From CAYLNM01 sp964385045 (GTDB lineage Bacteria; Planctomycetota; Phycisphaerae; Phycisphaerales; SM1A02), in assembly GCA_964385045.1 (NCBI GenBank), contig CAYLNM010000010.1:1-55274 (forward strand): a stretch of DNA of 55,274 nt, in the 5' to 3' direction. The notes below the pieces were generated by a model. It did not search any database. It saw only the letters and a list, made by a program, of their open reading frames with translations, and was not told the origin of the DNA. Positions 42,441-50,409 of this stretch are shown here, in pieces. The position numbers and the translations under genes are program-made. Position 1 is the stretch's first letter; each line of letters starts with the position of its first letter.

Positions 42441-44045
42441 GTGCCCTCGTACTCGCTCCGACCCCTGACGGCCCCGGCCGACGGTCGCCCGCTCGAGCCG
42501 AAGCCCCTCGAGGGGTCCGACCGCCTCGTCCTCGGCCGCTCCTCGGAGGCCCAGTGGACGATCCCGGAGCAGGCCGTGAGTCGTCGGCACGCATCGGTCG
42601 AGCGGCACGGCGACGGGTGGTCCGTCCGCGATCTCGGCTCGCGGCACGGGACCTTCGTCAACGGGCGTCGACTCGCCGGCGACGAGGCGGTGCTCCTCGC
42701 CCCGGGCGATCTCCTGCAGCTCGGGTCGTGGGCCTGCCGCGTCGCCGATGCGGGCAGCGTGCCCCGGCACACGACGCACGTGGCCGAAGCGACGCCCGGC
42801 TCGACCGTGGCCCGGGCGACCGAGGGTCTGCGTTCCGGTCTCGGCCAGCGCGGCCTCGACGCCCTGCTCGCGGCGTCGGCCGAGCTCGAGGACGCGGAGG
42901 ACGAGACCGCCGTGGCCGGGGCGGTGGTGCAGGCGATCCGGCAGGCGATCGACTCCCCGCGGGTCCTCGTGGTCCGGCCGCTGGGCGACGGCGAGTTCGA
43001 GACGCTCGCCGCCGGCGACGAGACGCCCCCGCGGGTGTCGCGATCGCTCCTCGCCGCGGCCGCCGTCGACCGGTCGGTGGTCGAGCTGCGGGGCGACGAG
43101 GGCATGCCCGCCGACGGCCGGTCGATCGTCCAGCTGTCGATCCGCACCGCGATCTGCGCTCCGATCCTCGTGGGCGAGGCGGCCGACGCCTTCCTGTATC
43201 TCGACAGCCGCGACGGCGAGCGCGAGCTGCCGCCCGACGCCACCGCGTTCGCGCACGCCGTCGCCCGGCTCGCCGGTCTCGCCCTCAAGCGTCTCGGCGC
43301 CGCCCGCGTGGCCGCCCGGCTCCAGGCCGACGTCGCCCAGGCGCGGGCGGCGCAGCAGTTCCTCATGCCGCCGGATCGCGGGGCCCACGGCGGCGTGGCC
43401 TACGCCTACGTCTCGCGGGCCGGGCGCGAGGTCGCGGGCGACCTCTTCGACGTGGTGCCGCTCGACGGTGGCCGCGTCGCCCTGTTCCTCGGCGACGTCG
43501 CGGGCAAGGGCGTCGGCGCCGGCGTCATCATGGCCGCCACCCAGTCGCTGCTTCGCGCCCGTCTGCGATCGGGTGCGCCGCTCGACGAGGCGGTCGCGGC
43601 CGCCAACGACGAGCTGGCGCCGCGCACCGGCGGCGGGACCTTCGTCACGCTGCTCGCGGCGGTGGTGGACCCGGCGGCGGGGCAGGTCGAGATCGTCGAC
43701 GCCGGGCACGGCTACGGCGTCCACGCCGGACCCGGCGACGCGCCGACCTTCGTGCGGGGCGGCGACGGCGGCTATCCGATCGGCGTCGTCGCCGGCTCCC
43801 GCTGGGAGGGCCGGCGGCTGCCGTTCCTGCCCGGGGCGCGCCTGATCGCCTTCTCCGACGGCGTGGTCGAGCAGGCGGATCGCGGCGGCCGAGCCTTCGG
43901 CGACGAGGCCGCGCTGGACGTGGTGGGCCGGACGGGCGATCCCGCCGCGATTCCGGCCGCGCTGCTCGCCGCGGTGGACGGCCACGCCGCCGCGCCGCTC
44001 TCCGACGACCTGACCGTGGCCTGCGCGTGGCGGGCCGGCGGCTGA
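42441..44045 (+). CDS. FHA-GAF-PP2C (SpoIIE/RsbU type) serine phosphatase
   Basis: 534 residues, soluble. FHA domain at about 25-100 (VLGRSSEAQWTIPEQAVSRR, RDLGSRHGTFVNG), which reads phosphothreonine. GAF-like domain at about 140-285. PP2C phosphatase of the SpoIIE/RsbU class from about 300 on: REVAGDLFDV, LFLGDVAGKG, TLLAAVVDP, DAGHGYG, FSDGVVEQ and LSDDLTV keep the metal-binding Asp residues. Such proteins dephosphorylate anti-sigma-factor antagonists or similar partners in response to signals. No sigma-B type anti-sigma factor lies in the window. The start is GTG 42441; a GGGAG is 10 nt upstream. Confidence 0.93.
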   Translation: MPSYSLRPLTAPADGRPLEPKPLEGSDRLVLGRSSEAQWTIPEQAVSRRHASVERHGDGWSVRDLGSRHGTFVNGRRLAGDEAVLLAPGDLLQLGSWACRVADAGSVPRHTTHVAEATPGSTVARATEGLRSGLGQRGLDALLAASAELEDAEDETAVAGAVVQAIRQAIDSPRVLVVRPLGDGEFETLAAGDETPPRVSRSLLAAAAVDRSVVELRGDEGMPADGRSIVQLSIRTAICAPILVGEAADAFLYLDSRDGERELPPDATAFAHAVARLAGLALKRLGAARVAARLQADVAQARAAQQFLMPPDRGAHGGVAYAYVSRAGREVAGDLFDVVPLDGGRVALFLGDVAGKGVGAGVIMAATQSLLRARLRSGAPLDEAVAAANDELAPRTGGGTFVTLLAAVVDPAAGQVEIVDAGHGYGVHAGPGDAPTFVRGGDGGYPIGVVAGSRWEGRRLPFLPGARLIAFSDGVVEQADRGGRAFGDEAALDVVGRTGDPAAIPAALLAAVDGHAAAPLSDDLTVACAWRAGG

Positions 44046-44069
44046 TCGCCGGCCGCCGGGCGGGCGATC
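44044..44069 (+). terminator. Hairpin at the phosphatase stop codon
   Basis: GATCGCC (44044-44050) and GGCGATC (44063-44069), 12-nt loop, overlapping the stop codon. Confidence 0.45.
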
Positions 44070-44190
44070 GGCATCCCGCGCGTCGAACCGCCGCCGTGCG
44101 GTGCGCGTACGCACTCACCGCCCGCCGTGCAGCGCCGGCCGCCCGAGGTCCGGGGCCCGGCGGAACCGACTTCCGGGGGAGCCTCCGACC

Positions 44191-44460
44191 GTGGATCGTC
44201 GCTGCCGCCGCTGCCTCTACGAGATCGAACGGGCACGGGAGCCGTGCCCCGAGTGCGGGACCCGGATGCCCCTGCACGGATGGGTGCCCGACGGGCCGCT
44301 CGGCCTGAAGCGTCTGCCGCTCCACCAGAGCCCGGTCCGGGCGTGGCTGCACCGTCACGGCTCGCAGGTGCCGCCGTGGATCCGGGTGCCGATCCTGCTC
44401 TTCGCGGGTGCGGTGGTCGCGGTCCTCGTCCTCGCGGCGGTGATCCGGCTGGTGACGTGA
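44191..44460 (+). CDS. Small zinc-ribbon single-helix membrane protein
   Basis: 89 residues from GTG 44191 (GGGGGA 10 nt upstream). A cysteine quartet (C5, C8, C19, C22; CRRC then CPECG) forms a zinc ribbon, a basic linker follows, and one membrane helix closes the protein (IRVPILLFAGAVVAVLVLAA). Same ribbon type as the gene at 211. The ribbon would face the cytosol. No function is known to me. Confidence 0.72.
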   Translation: MDRRCRRCLYEIERAREPCPECGTRMPLHGWVPDGPLGLKRLPLHQSPVRAWLHRHGSQVPPWIRVPILLFAGAVVAVLVLAAVIRLVT

Positions 44461-44759
44461 GCGACGGAGGGCCGACGTGACGCGGGCGCGAACGGAGCGG
44501 GGGCCGAGCGGTCGGCCATTCGTCGCGGGCACTCCGCTCGACACGCTCGTCCCGCTCGAGCCGCTCGCGCCACGCGATCCATGCGGCGGCGGTCGTCGGG
44601 GCCGCGCGTCCCTGCATCCAGGCGACCCCCATTGCGGGAGTGGCGCGAATCGAGGACCCTACCGTCGTGCGTTCGCCGGGCGCGCGTGGGGAAGCCGCCG
44701 CCGGGGCGGCTCGCGGACGACGGCGGGTTTCAGGGGCCTGGGGGGCTTCCGGAGGATCG

Positions 44760-45569
44760 ATGTCGTCGCCCGCCTGCCGGTTCACGTCGTCGCCCGCGAC
44801 GCCGCTCGTCGTGCACGTGCCGCACGCGTCGGCGGAGATCCCGCCGTCCGCGCGATCGGCCCTGCTGCCCGACGATGCCGCGCTCGCGCGGGAGCTGCAC
44901 CGCGTCACCGATCACGCGGCGGATCGTCTGCTCGCGCCGCCGGACGGCGGCACCACCGTCCGGTTCCCGGTGAGCCGGCTGGTGGTCGATCCCGCGTGGG
45001 GGGGACACGAGGCCGCGACCTCGCACGGTGCCCACCACTTCGGGCGGGTGCACCTCGAGACGACGGACGGCGAGCCGCTGCGGGCGACGCCCTCCCGCGA
45101 GGAGCTGGAGCTGATGCTGGAGCTGCACGCCCGGCCGCACCACCGGCGGCTGCTCACGGCGGTCCACGCGGCGCTGCACGCCCACGGCGTGGCCCTCGTG
45201 GTCGACGGGCGCACGTTCCCGGAGCGGCCCGGGGCGTGGCACGGCGCGGTGTCGCACGACGGTCCCACGCCCGACGTGTGCCTCGGCACCGATCCCTTCC
45301 ACACGCCGCCGCGGCTGCTCGAGGCGGCGGTCGCGCGGTTCGAGGACGCGGGCTGGACGGTGGGCATCGACCGGCCATTCGCGGGGACGGTCGTACCGGC
45401 CGGCCTGCACCGCCGTGACGCCCGGGTCCGCTCGCTCGCGATCTCCGTGAACCGCCGCCGGTGCCTCGACGAGGCCACGGGCGAGATCGGGCCCGGCTTC
45501 GAGTCGGTTCGGGCGATGCTCGAGGGGATCCTGCGCACGTTGACGGCGGTCGCGATGAACGCGCCGTAG
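44760..45569 (+). CDS. N-formylglutamate amidohydrolase
   Basis: 269 residues. LVVHVPHASAEIP near the start, SRLVVDPAWGG, the VVDGRTFPE segment and FAGTVVPAGLHRRDARV are the conserved blocks of this family (zinc-dependent, HutG/peptidase M-like fold). The reaction is N-formyl-L-glutamate to formate and glutamate, the last step of one histidine-degradation route; many members act on other substrates. No hut genes are near, so the physiological substrate is open. The start is ATG 44760 with GGAGG 5 nt upstream. The 299 nt before it hold no gene. Confidence 0.88.
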   Translation: MSSPACRFTSSPATPLVVHVPHASAEIPPSARSALLPDDAALARELHRVTDHAADRLLAPPDGGTTVRFPVSRLVVDPAWGGHEAATSHGAHHFGRVHLETTDGEPLRATPSREELELMLELHARPHHRRLLTAVHAALHAHGVALVVDGRTFPERPGAWHGAVSHDGPTPDVCLGTDPFHTPPRLLEAAVARFEDAGWTVGIDRPFAGTVVPAGLHRRDARVRSLAISVNRRRCLDEATGEIGPGFESVRAMLEGILRTLTAVAMNAP

Positions 45570-45576
45570 ACGCCCG

Positions 45577-45620
45577 GCGCGGCTCCGGCGTGCCCCCGGC
45601 GCGGCTCCGGCGTGCCCCCG
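45577..45620. repeat. Direct tandem repeat of 22 bp
   Basis: Two exact copies of a 22-bp unit (45577-45598, 45599-45620) plus a 6-7 nt partial copy, immediately after the amidohydrolase stop. Confidence 0.85.
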
Positions 45621-45725
45621 GCGTGGCCGCGGGGGGCCGCGTGCGGGCTCGCGTCGCGCCGGCCGATCGGCGAGGATGACCGCGTCGCGGTGGCCCGCGC
45701 CCACCGCCCGCGGCGGAGCTCGGCG

Positions 45726-46277
45726 ATGCGCATCCGGCGACACGACGGCGGCCGACTGGTCCTCACCGGTCCGCCGGGAGGCTGGGGCACGGTCGCGCTG
45801 ATCCTCGTGGTCGGCACCGCGCTCGGGGGCGGCGGGGCCCTCTTCGCGTGGCACGCGTGGACGACGAGCAGCCGGTCGGCGGCGATCGCGCCCGCGGTGG
45901 TCTCGGTGCTCGGCACCGCGGCCTTCGTCTGGGGCGTGGGCATGCTGTTCACGCGGGACCGGCTCGAGCTCGACCGCATCGCCGGCGAGGGCCGGTGGAC
46001 GCGGCGGCTGCTCGGCCGCGACGTCGAGCGACCGGTGACCTTCGACCTCGAGCGGGCGACGCGGCTGCGGGTGGAGTCCTTCGTCGACGCCGCGCCGTCG
46101 CAGCGAGGAACGACCGGCGGCACGCCGGTGGAGAAGGTCCGGGCGGTGCTGCTGGTGACCAGGCCGCGGAAGAAGATCGTCCTCGACGAGGCCGAGCGGC
46201 AGCGGGAGCCGCGCGTCCGCGGCGTGGCCGAGCCGGTCGCCGAGCTGCTGGGGATCGAGGTCGAGTCGGGGCGATGA
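45726..46277 (+). CDS. Hypothetical two-helix membrane protein
   Basis: 183 residues, unknown. Two membrane helices at about 20-44 and 54-75 with short loops, then a soluble, charged C-terminal part (80-183). The helix pair next to a basic domain recalls small planctomycete membrane proteins of unknown role. GGAG lies 7-8 nt before the ATG at 45726. It converges with the dprE2-like gene. Confidence 0.68.
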   Translation: MRIRRHDGGRLVLTGPPGGWGTVALILVVGTALGGGGALFAWHAWTTSSRSAAIAPAVVSVLGTAAFVWGVGMLFTRDRLELDRIAGEGRWTRRLLGRDVERPVTFDLERATRLRVESFVDAAPSQRGTTGGTPVEKVRAVLLVTRPRKKIVLDEAERQREPRVRGVAEPVAELLGIEVESGR

Positions 46278-46394
46278 GCCGGCGGGACGGGCTCGGGGGA
46301 CGGGCCGGTGCGAGCGAGCCGGAGCACGGGCACCCGGGCCGGTTCCGGCGGGGATCCACCCGAGCGCTCGCCGGGCCGGCGGCGTCCGGTCCGC

Positions 46395-47225
46395 TCAGAT
46401 GCTCAGCCGCTTGAACACCGGCTCCGGGATGAGCCGGATCACGAGCATGATCCACCGCCAGAACCACGGCGTGTAGACGACGTCGCGCCGGCGCCGGATC
46501 GCCCGGTCGATGTCGCGGGCGACGGTCTCGGGGGCGGCGACCATCGGCGAGTCGGGGTCGAGCGTCCCGGCGGTCATCGCGGTGGCCACGAAGCCGGGCT
46601 TCACGGTGAGGACGTGCACGCCCCGGGGCCGCAGTCGTGCCCGCATGCCCGAGAGCAGGGCCGTGAAGCCCGCCTTCGACGCCCCGTAGACCGCGTTGGA
46701 GCCGCGGCCACGATCGCCCGCCACCGACGAGATGCCGGCGATCCAGCCCCGGCCGTTGGCGGCCATGTGCTCGGCCACGTGCAGCAGGATCGCGGTGGCG
46801 GACTCGAGGTTGACCGCGAGCATGCGCCGAGCGAGCGCCGGGTCGCGCTCGGCGTCCTCCTGCTCGCACATGAAGCCGTGGGCGAGGACGAGACCGTCGA
46901 GGCCGTCGGGGGCGTGCTTCAGGCACCGGCCGACGAAGTGGCCGAGCTCGTCCGCGTCGGTGGCGTCGAAGACCTCGACGCACGCGTCCACCCCGTGGCG
47001 GATCCGTAGGTCCTGGCGGATCCGCATCACCTCGTCGTGGTCGCGGGCGGCGAGGATGAGCTTGCAGCCGCGGGCCGCGAGTCGGTCGACCACCGCCCGG
47101 GCGATGCCGCTGGTGGCCCCGACCACGAGCACGGACTCCCCGGCCACCCCGGCGCGGTGGCCGGCCGCGGCCTCGGTGGCGGTGCCCGAGGAGGCGGCGA
47201 TCGGGCCCGACTCGACGGTGCTCAT
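46395..47225 (-). CDS. Short-chain dehydrogenase, DprE2-like keto-reductase
   Basis: 276 residues. Rossmann fold with VLVVGATSGIA (32-42) and the catalytic Ser (ISSVAG, 166/167), Y180 and K184 (YGASK). Neighbourhood and the long C-terminal tail (WFWRWIMLVIRLIPEPVFKR, which binds a membrane) match DprE2, which reduces the 2-keto intermediate made by DprE1 to give polyprenyl-phospho-arabinose in actinobacteria. The first 28 residues are a disordered extension. The ATG overlaps the stop of a dprE1 remnant (ATGA), showing an ancestral dprE1-dprE2 pair. Identity as DprE2 is inferred from pairing, fold and C-terminus. Confidence 0.8.
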   Translation of the reverse strand: MSTVESGPIAASSGTATEAAAGHRAGVAGESVLVVGATSGIARAVVDRLAARGCKLILAARDHDEVMRIRQDLRIRHGVDACVEVFDATDADELGHFVGRCLKHAPDGLDGLVLAHGFMCEQEDAERDPALARRMLAVNLESATAILLHVAEHMAANGRGWIAGISSVAGDRGRGSNAVYGASKAGFTALLSGMRARLRPRGVHVLTVKPGFVATAMTAGTLDPDSPMVAAPETVARDIDRAIRRRRDVVYTPWFWRWIMLVIRLIPEPVFKRLSI

Positions 47226-47428
47226 GCGGCGTCCCCCTCGGCGGGCTGTCGGAACGGGTCCAGACCCAGGCGGCGGGCCTGGCTGGAGGTGAACACGCCG
47301 GCGGGATCGACCCGCCGCTTCACGGCCAGGAACTCGTCGAGCCGCGGGTACATCGCGCGGATGGTCTCGGCGTCGGCCAGGGCGTCCTTGGCAAGATACA
47401 GGCGGCCGCCGTGGTCGAGACGGGACAT
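47222..47428 (-). pseudogene. C-terminal remnant of a DprE1-like oxidoreductase
   Basis: 68 codons from ATG 47428 encode only the last piece of a DprE1 protein: GGRLYLAKDALADAETIRAM, then MYPRLDEFLAVKRRVDP and RRLGLDPF. These match residues near the end of the intact copy at 48734 almost word for word. FAD-binding and substrate domains are absent. Homology begins within a few codons of the ATG, so the break is clean, and the host-like high GC differs from the DNA immediately to the right. The stop overlaps the dprE2 start. The short frame may be translated only to pass ribosomes to dprE2. Confidence 0.85.
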
Positions 47429-47435
47429 GGGTGGG

Positions 47436-48737
47436 TCAATCCGCAGCCGCTTGGGCGTCGTCGTGTTGGTCGGCGTCAGCGGACCGTCTTCCGAGCCGTA
47501 CGCGATGCACGATGAACGAGACCGCGACGGCTCCAAGGATCGCGATGAACGGGATGCTCGGGAAGTGGTATCGATCCTGAATCACGATGACCGCGTGAAC
47601 CGACGCGAAGTATCCCCACAGGATGACGGTGGGGTGAGCGAGGCCCGGGAGCAGGCCTTCACGCCGAATCACGATGATCGCGCCGAGCAGTCCGAGTCCG
47701 AGCATCGGTATCCAGTATGCTTGAGCGACGATCTTCATCGGGGTGAGGATCCACTCGCCGTACCGCGATCTGAGCCCTTCTTCGTTCCAGGCCACGCCGA
47801 TCGTCTCGCGCTCGTGAAGCCGGACGAGCTTGACGATCGTTCGCGTCGCGAAGGCGGCGGGATCGCTGCGGATGTAGTCGATGGCCTCCTGTTTCAGCAC
47901 CTCCTCTCGATCGATCTCGCTCAGTCCGTCGACGCGATCCGGAAGCGGCATGTAGCCCCCGTCTGTATCGGGATTATTCCCCATCCAGAGGTTGGCGCCT
48001 CCGTTGGTGGAGATCAGCACGAAGGTGTCGAACGTTCGCACGTTGCGGATGGTCCAGGGCGCGATGGTCACGGCCATGAGCAGGAAGGTCACGGCAGTCG
48101 CCGTCATCGGACTGCGGATCGATCGAGACCGAATCACGTCCGAGATCAATAGGACGATGGGGATGAGCAGTGCCGTCGGTCGCACGATGCTGGCGAGTCC
48201 CAGCAGGACGCCGCCGTAAGCCGCCGCGGGCAGAACTCCGTGAGGCTTGCGGAGCCACACCGCGACCGCGGCAGCCAGCAGGGTGGCAAAGGGAATCTCG
48301 CTGGCGATCACCGTTGTGAATTGAATCTGGCTCGGCCAGAGAGCATGCAGCGCGGCGGCGGTGAGTCCGATCGTGGGGCCGAAGAGCGTGCGGCCGACGG
48401 TCGCGATGAGCACCGTGAGCCCGACTCGAAGCACCAAATTGAATGCCGCGATCGCCAGGTAGGGCGTATCGCCAAGGAGGTAGAACGGGGCATAGAGGAA
48501 CGCGGTCCCGGGCGCCCAGTAGACGGACGGTCGACCGGGCTCCCACGCGTAGCCGTGGCCCGCAGCGATGTTGCGGGCGAAGATCTCGTAGACGTTGGAG
48601 TCGGAGACCGGGGCGATCGGAACGAGCACAATCCACAGGATACTCAGCAGCACCTGGGCTCCGACGATCCACCGCAGCTGCAGCCATCGCGGGCGGGGAA
48701 GATCGAGGACGGCTTCAGGGGTCCTGTCGCTGATCAT
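47436..48737 (-). CDS. GT-C glycosyltransferase (ArnT/PMT/GT39-like)
   Basis: 433 residues with about ten to twelve membrane helices. The segment VSDSNVYEIFARNIAAGHGY after the first helix carries the acidic residue in the first external loop of GT-C enzymes; a long periplasmic loop follows near residues 240-300. GT-C enzymes take sugars from polyprenyl-phosphate donors and act on the outer side of the membrane, which fits the neighbouring DprE pathway. The start is ATG 48737, overlapping the stop of dprE1 (ATGA). Base composition is lower in GC than the surroundings (for example 34 of 60 in 48121-48180). Acceptor unknown. Confidence 0.85.
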   Translation of the reverse strand: MISDRTPEAVLDLPRPRWLQLRWIVGAQVLLSILWIVLVPIAPVSDSNVYEIFARNIAAGHGYAWEPGRPSVYWAPGTAFLYAPFYLLGDTPYLAIAAFNLVLRVGLTVLIATVGRTLFGPTIGLTAAALHALWPSQIQFTTVIASEIPFATLLAAAVAVWLRKPHGVLPAAAYGGVLLGLASIVRPTALLIPIVLLISDVIRSRSIRSPMTATAVTFLLMAVTIAPWTIRNVRTFDTFVLISTNGGANLWMGNNPDTDGGYMPLPDRVDGLSEIDREEVLKQEAIDYIRSDPAAFATRTIVKLVRLHERETIGVAWNEEGLRSRYGEWILTPMKIVAQAYWIPMLGLGLLGAIIVIRREGLLPGLAHPTVILWGYFASVHAVIVIQDRYHFPSIPFIAILGAVAVSFIVHRVRLGRRSADADQHDDAQAAAD

Positions 48738-50203
48738 TGCGTGCTCGCGGGAAGGGTGGCATGCATGCTCGGAGGTCGCGGGAGGGTTTCCGATGCCGGG
48801 TCGAGCCCTAGGCGACGGGAGAGGTCCGACGAGAACAGGCCGTCGGGATCGATCTGGCGCCGGACGTCGAGGAACTCGTCGAGGCGAGGGTACATCGCGC
48901 GAATCGTCTCGGCCGATGTCAAGGCATCCTTCGCAAGATATAGTCTGCCGTCGTGCTTGAGCAGGATTCGATCGAGCTGTTTCGTGATCTCGGCGAGTCT
49001 TGGCCCGACGTTGGGGAAGTCGAGCGCGAGCGTGACGCCCGGAAAGAGGTAGGACAGCATTCCGTCCCCGGCGGGGCCGCTCCGCTTCAGCACTGCGAGA
49101 AACGAGCTCAGGCGTGACCGGGTGACGCACTCCAGCAATTCCCGCGTCCCGGTCTCCGCAGAGTCGTTCGGGAACAGAGCCTGATACTGCACGAATCCTC
49201 GTCGGCCGTACCCGCGGTTCCAGTGCTCCACCGCGTCCAGGGGGAAGAAGTATCGGTCGAAGTCGACGAGCGACTCCCCCGGTCGGTGGAGGTGGTAGTA
49301 CGTCGAGTTGAGGAGTCGCATCGACACTGGGTTGACCGTCACACCCGGGAGGAAGCACGGCAGCGTGTGCCGTCGCCGCGGGCTCGAGCAGTGCGGCCGC
49401 GATCGCCAGCGAGGGGGCAGGGCTGACGGATCCGCCGTATTCGCCCGCATGAGGACGCCGCGGCCGAGGGACCTGCCACGTGCGATGCCATCGAGCCATG
49501 CCACCGAGTAGCGGAAGGCGTCATCCTCCGAGGTGAGCCGCGACAGCATGTCGCCGAGATCGCGGGCTCGCTCGGTCTGGACGTGGCACCATGCTGACGG
49601 AACCCGTCGCAGCCGGATCTGTGCGTCCAGCACGATCCCCGTCAGGCCCATTCCGCCGACGGTTGCCTCGAAGAGCTGTCGATTCCTGTCGCGAGAGCAC
49701 GTCAGAACGCGTCCGTCCGCGGCGAGGAGCGTGAAGAAGTCGACGAAGCTCCCGAAAGAGCCGTCGACGTGGTGGTTCTTCCCGTGGATGTCCGCGGCGA
49801 TGGCACCGCCGATGGTGACGAACTTGGTTCCTGGGACCGTGGGAGGAAACCAGCCTCTTGGGAGGAAGGTCTCGATCACGTCGGCCAGGCTCGCGCCGCT
49901 CTCGGCGTGGAGGACGCCGCGTTGGTCGTCGAAACTCAGGTAATGACGACGAGATCGCATGCCGACCACCACGCCGTCAGTGCAGACGGCAGGGTCGCCG
50001 TAGGAACGCCCGAGGCCCCGGGCGATCATCGGCCGGCTCTGCCCAGTCTGTCTCGACGCCGATCGAACGTGGTCCACGAGCCGGCTCGGGGCCGACTCGG
50101 CTCGAGCATCCACGAGGTCGCATGGGCGCGGTCTGAAGTTCCCCCAGCCGGCCAGCGCGGTTCTCCGGCTGCGCACGGGCAGTTGGGAATCATCTTGAGG
50201 CAT
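48734..50203 (-). CDS. DprE1-like FAD-dependent oxidoreductase
   Basis: 489 residues. FAD-binding PP-loop ARGLGRSYGD (61-70) and TIGGAIAADIHGKNHHVDGSFG (HGKNHH at 140-145) are hallmarks of DprE1, which oxidises decaprenylphosphoryl-ribose at C2. The C-terminal part is of the D-arabinono-lactone-oxidase kind. The start is ATG 50203; the open frame continues upstream without protein-like content. It is lower in GC than genes such as 46395, and it overlaps the GT-C gene by 4 nt. It duplicates the remnant at 47222, so it probably arrived with the GT-C gene by transfer and took over the function. Confidence 0.85.
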   Translation of the reverse strand: MPQDDSQLPVRSRRTALAGWGNFRPRPCDLVDARAESAPSRLVDHVRSASRQTGQSRPMIARGLGRSYGDPAVCTDGVVVGMRSRRHYLSFDDQRGVLHAESGASLADVIETFLPRGWFPPTVPGTKFVTIGGAIAADIHGKNHHVDGSFGSFVDFFTLLAADGRVLTCSRDRNRQLFEATVGGMGLTGIVLDAQIRLRRVPSAWCHVQTERARDLGDMLSRLTSEDDAFRYSVAWLDGIARGRSLGRGVLMRANTADPSALPPRWRSRPHCSSPRRRHTLPCFLPGVTVNPVSMRLLNSTYYHLHRPGESLVDFDRYFFPLDAVEHWNRGYGRRGFVQYQALFPNDSAETGTRELLECVTRSRLSSFLAVLKRSGPAGDGMLSYLFPGVTLALDFPNVGPRLAEITKQLDRILLKHDGRLYLAKDALTSAETIRAMYPRLDEFLDVRRQIDPDGLFSSDLSRRLGLDPASETLPRPPSMHATLPASTQ

Positions 50204-50373
50204 TGGCTGGAGCTCATCCCTTGGCGGGTCTGCACGCCTCTTCTCGGCCCATCCGACCGCAGCCTTCGGCGCGAAACCCCGCGTTGGCGGGTCCACAGGC
50301 TAGGCCGTTGTCGAATCGGTGGTTGCGCGTGTCCTCCAGGACTCGGTGGCCCGAGATTTTCGCTCGCCACGAC

Positions 50374-50409
50374 TTGACACGCCCAAAGATTCATACGATC
50401 ATTTGAATC
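50374..50409 (+). promoter_or_regulatory. Promoter with palindromic operator for the ArsR-rhodanese operon
   Basis: TTGACA (50374-50379), 17-nt spacer, GATCAT (50397-50402, 4 of 6 to consensus). A perfect inverted repeat GATTCA (50388-50393) and TGAATC (50404-50409) with a 10-nt centre surrounds the -10. The right arm touches the ATG at 50410, so the mRNA would be leaderless. The ATTC...GAAT ends resemble operators of sulfide/persulfide-sensing ArsR proteins; spacing differs. Confidence 0.75.

Noticed and set aside
44461..44759. A gene in the gap before the amidohydrolase
   Set aside because: Open frames exist on both strands but have no ribosome site and noise-like composition.
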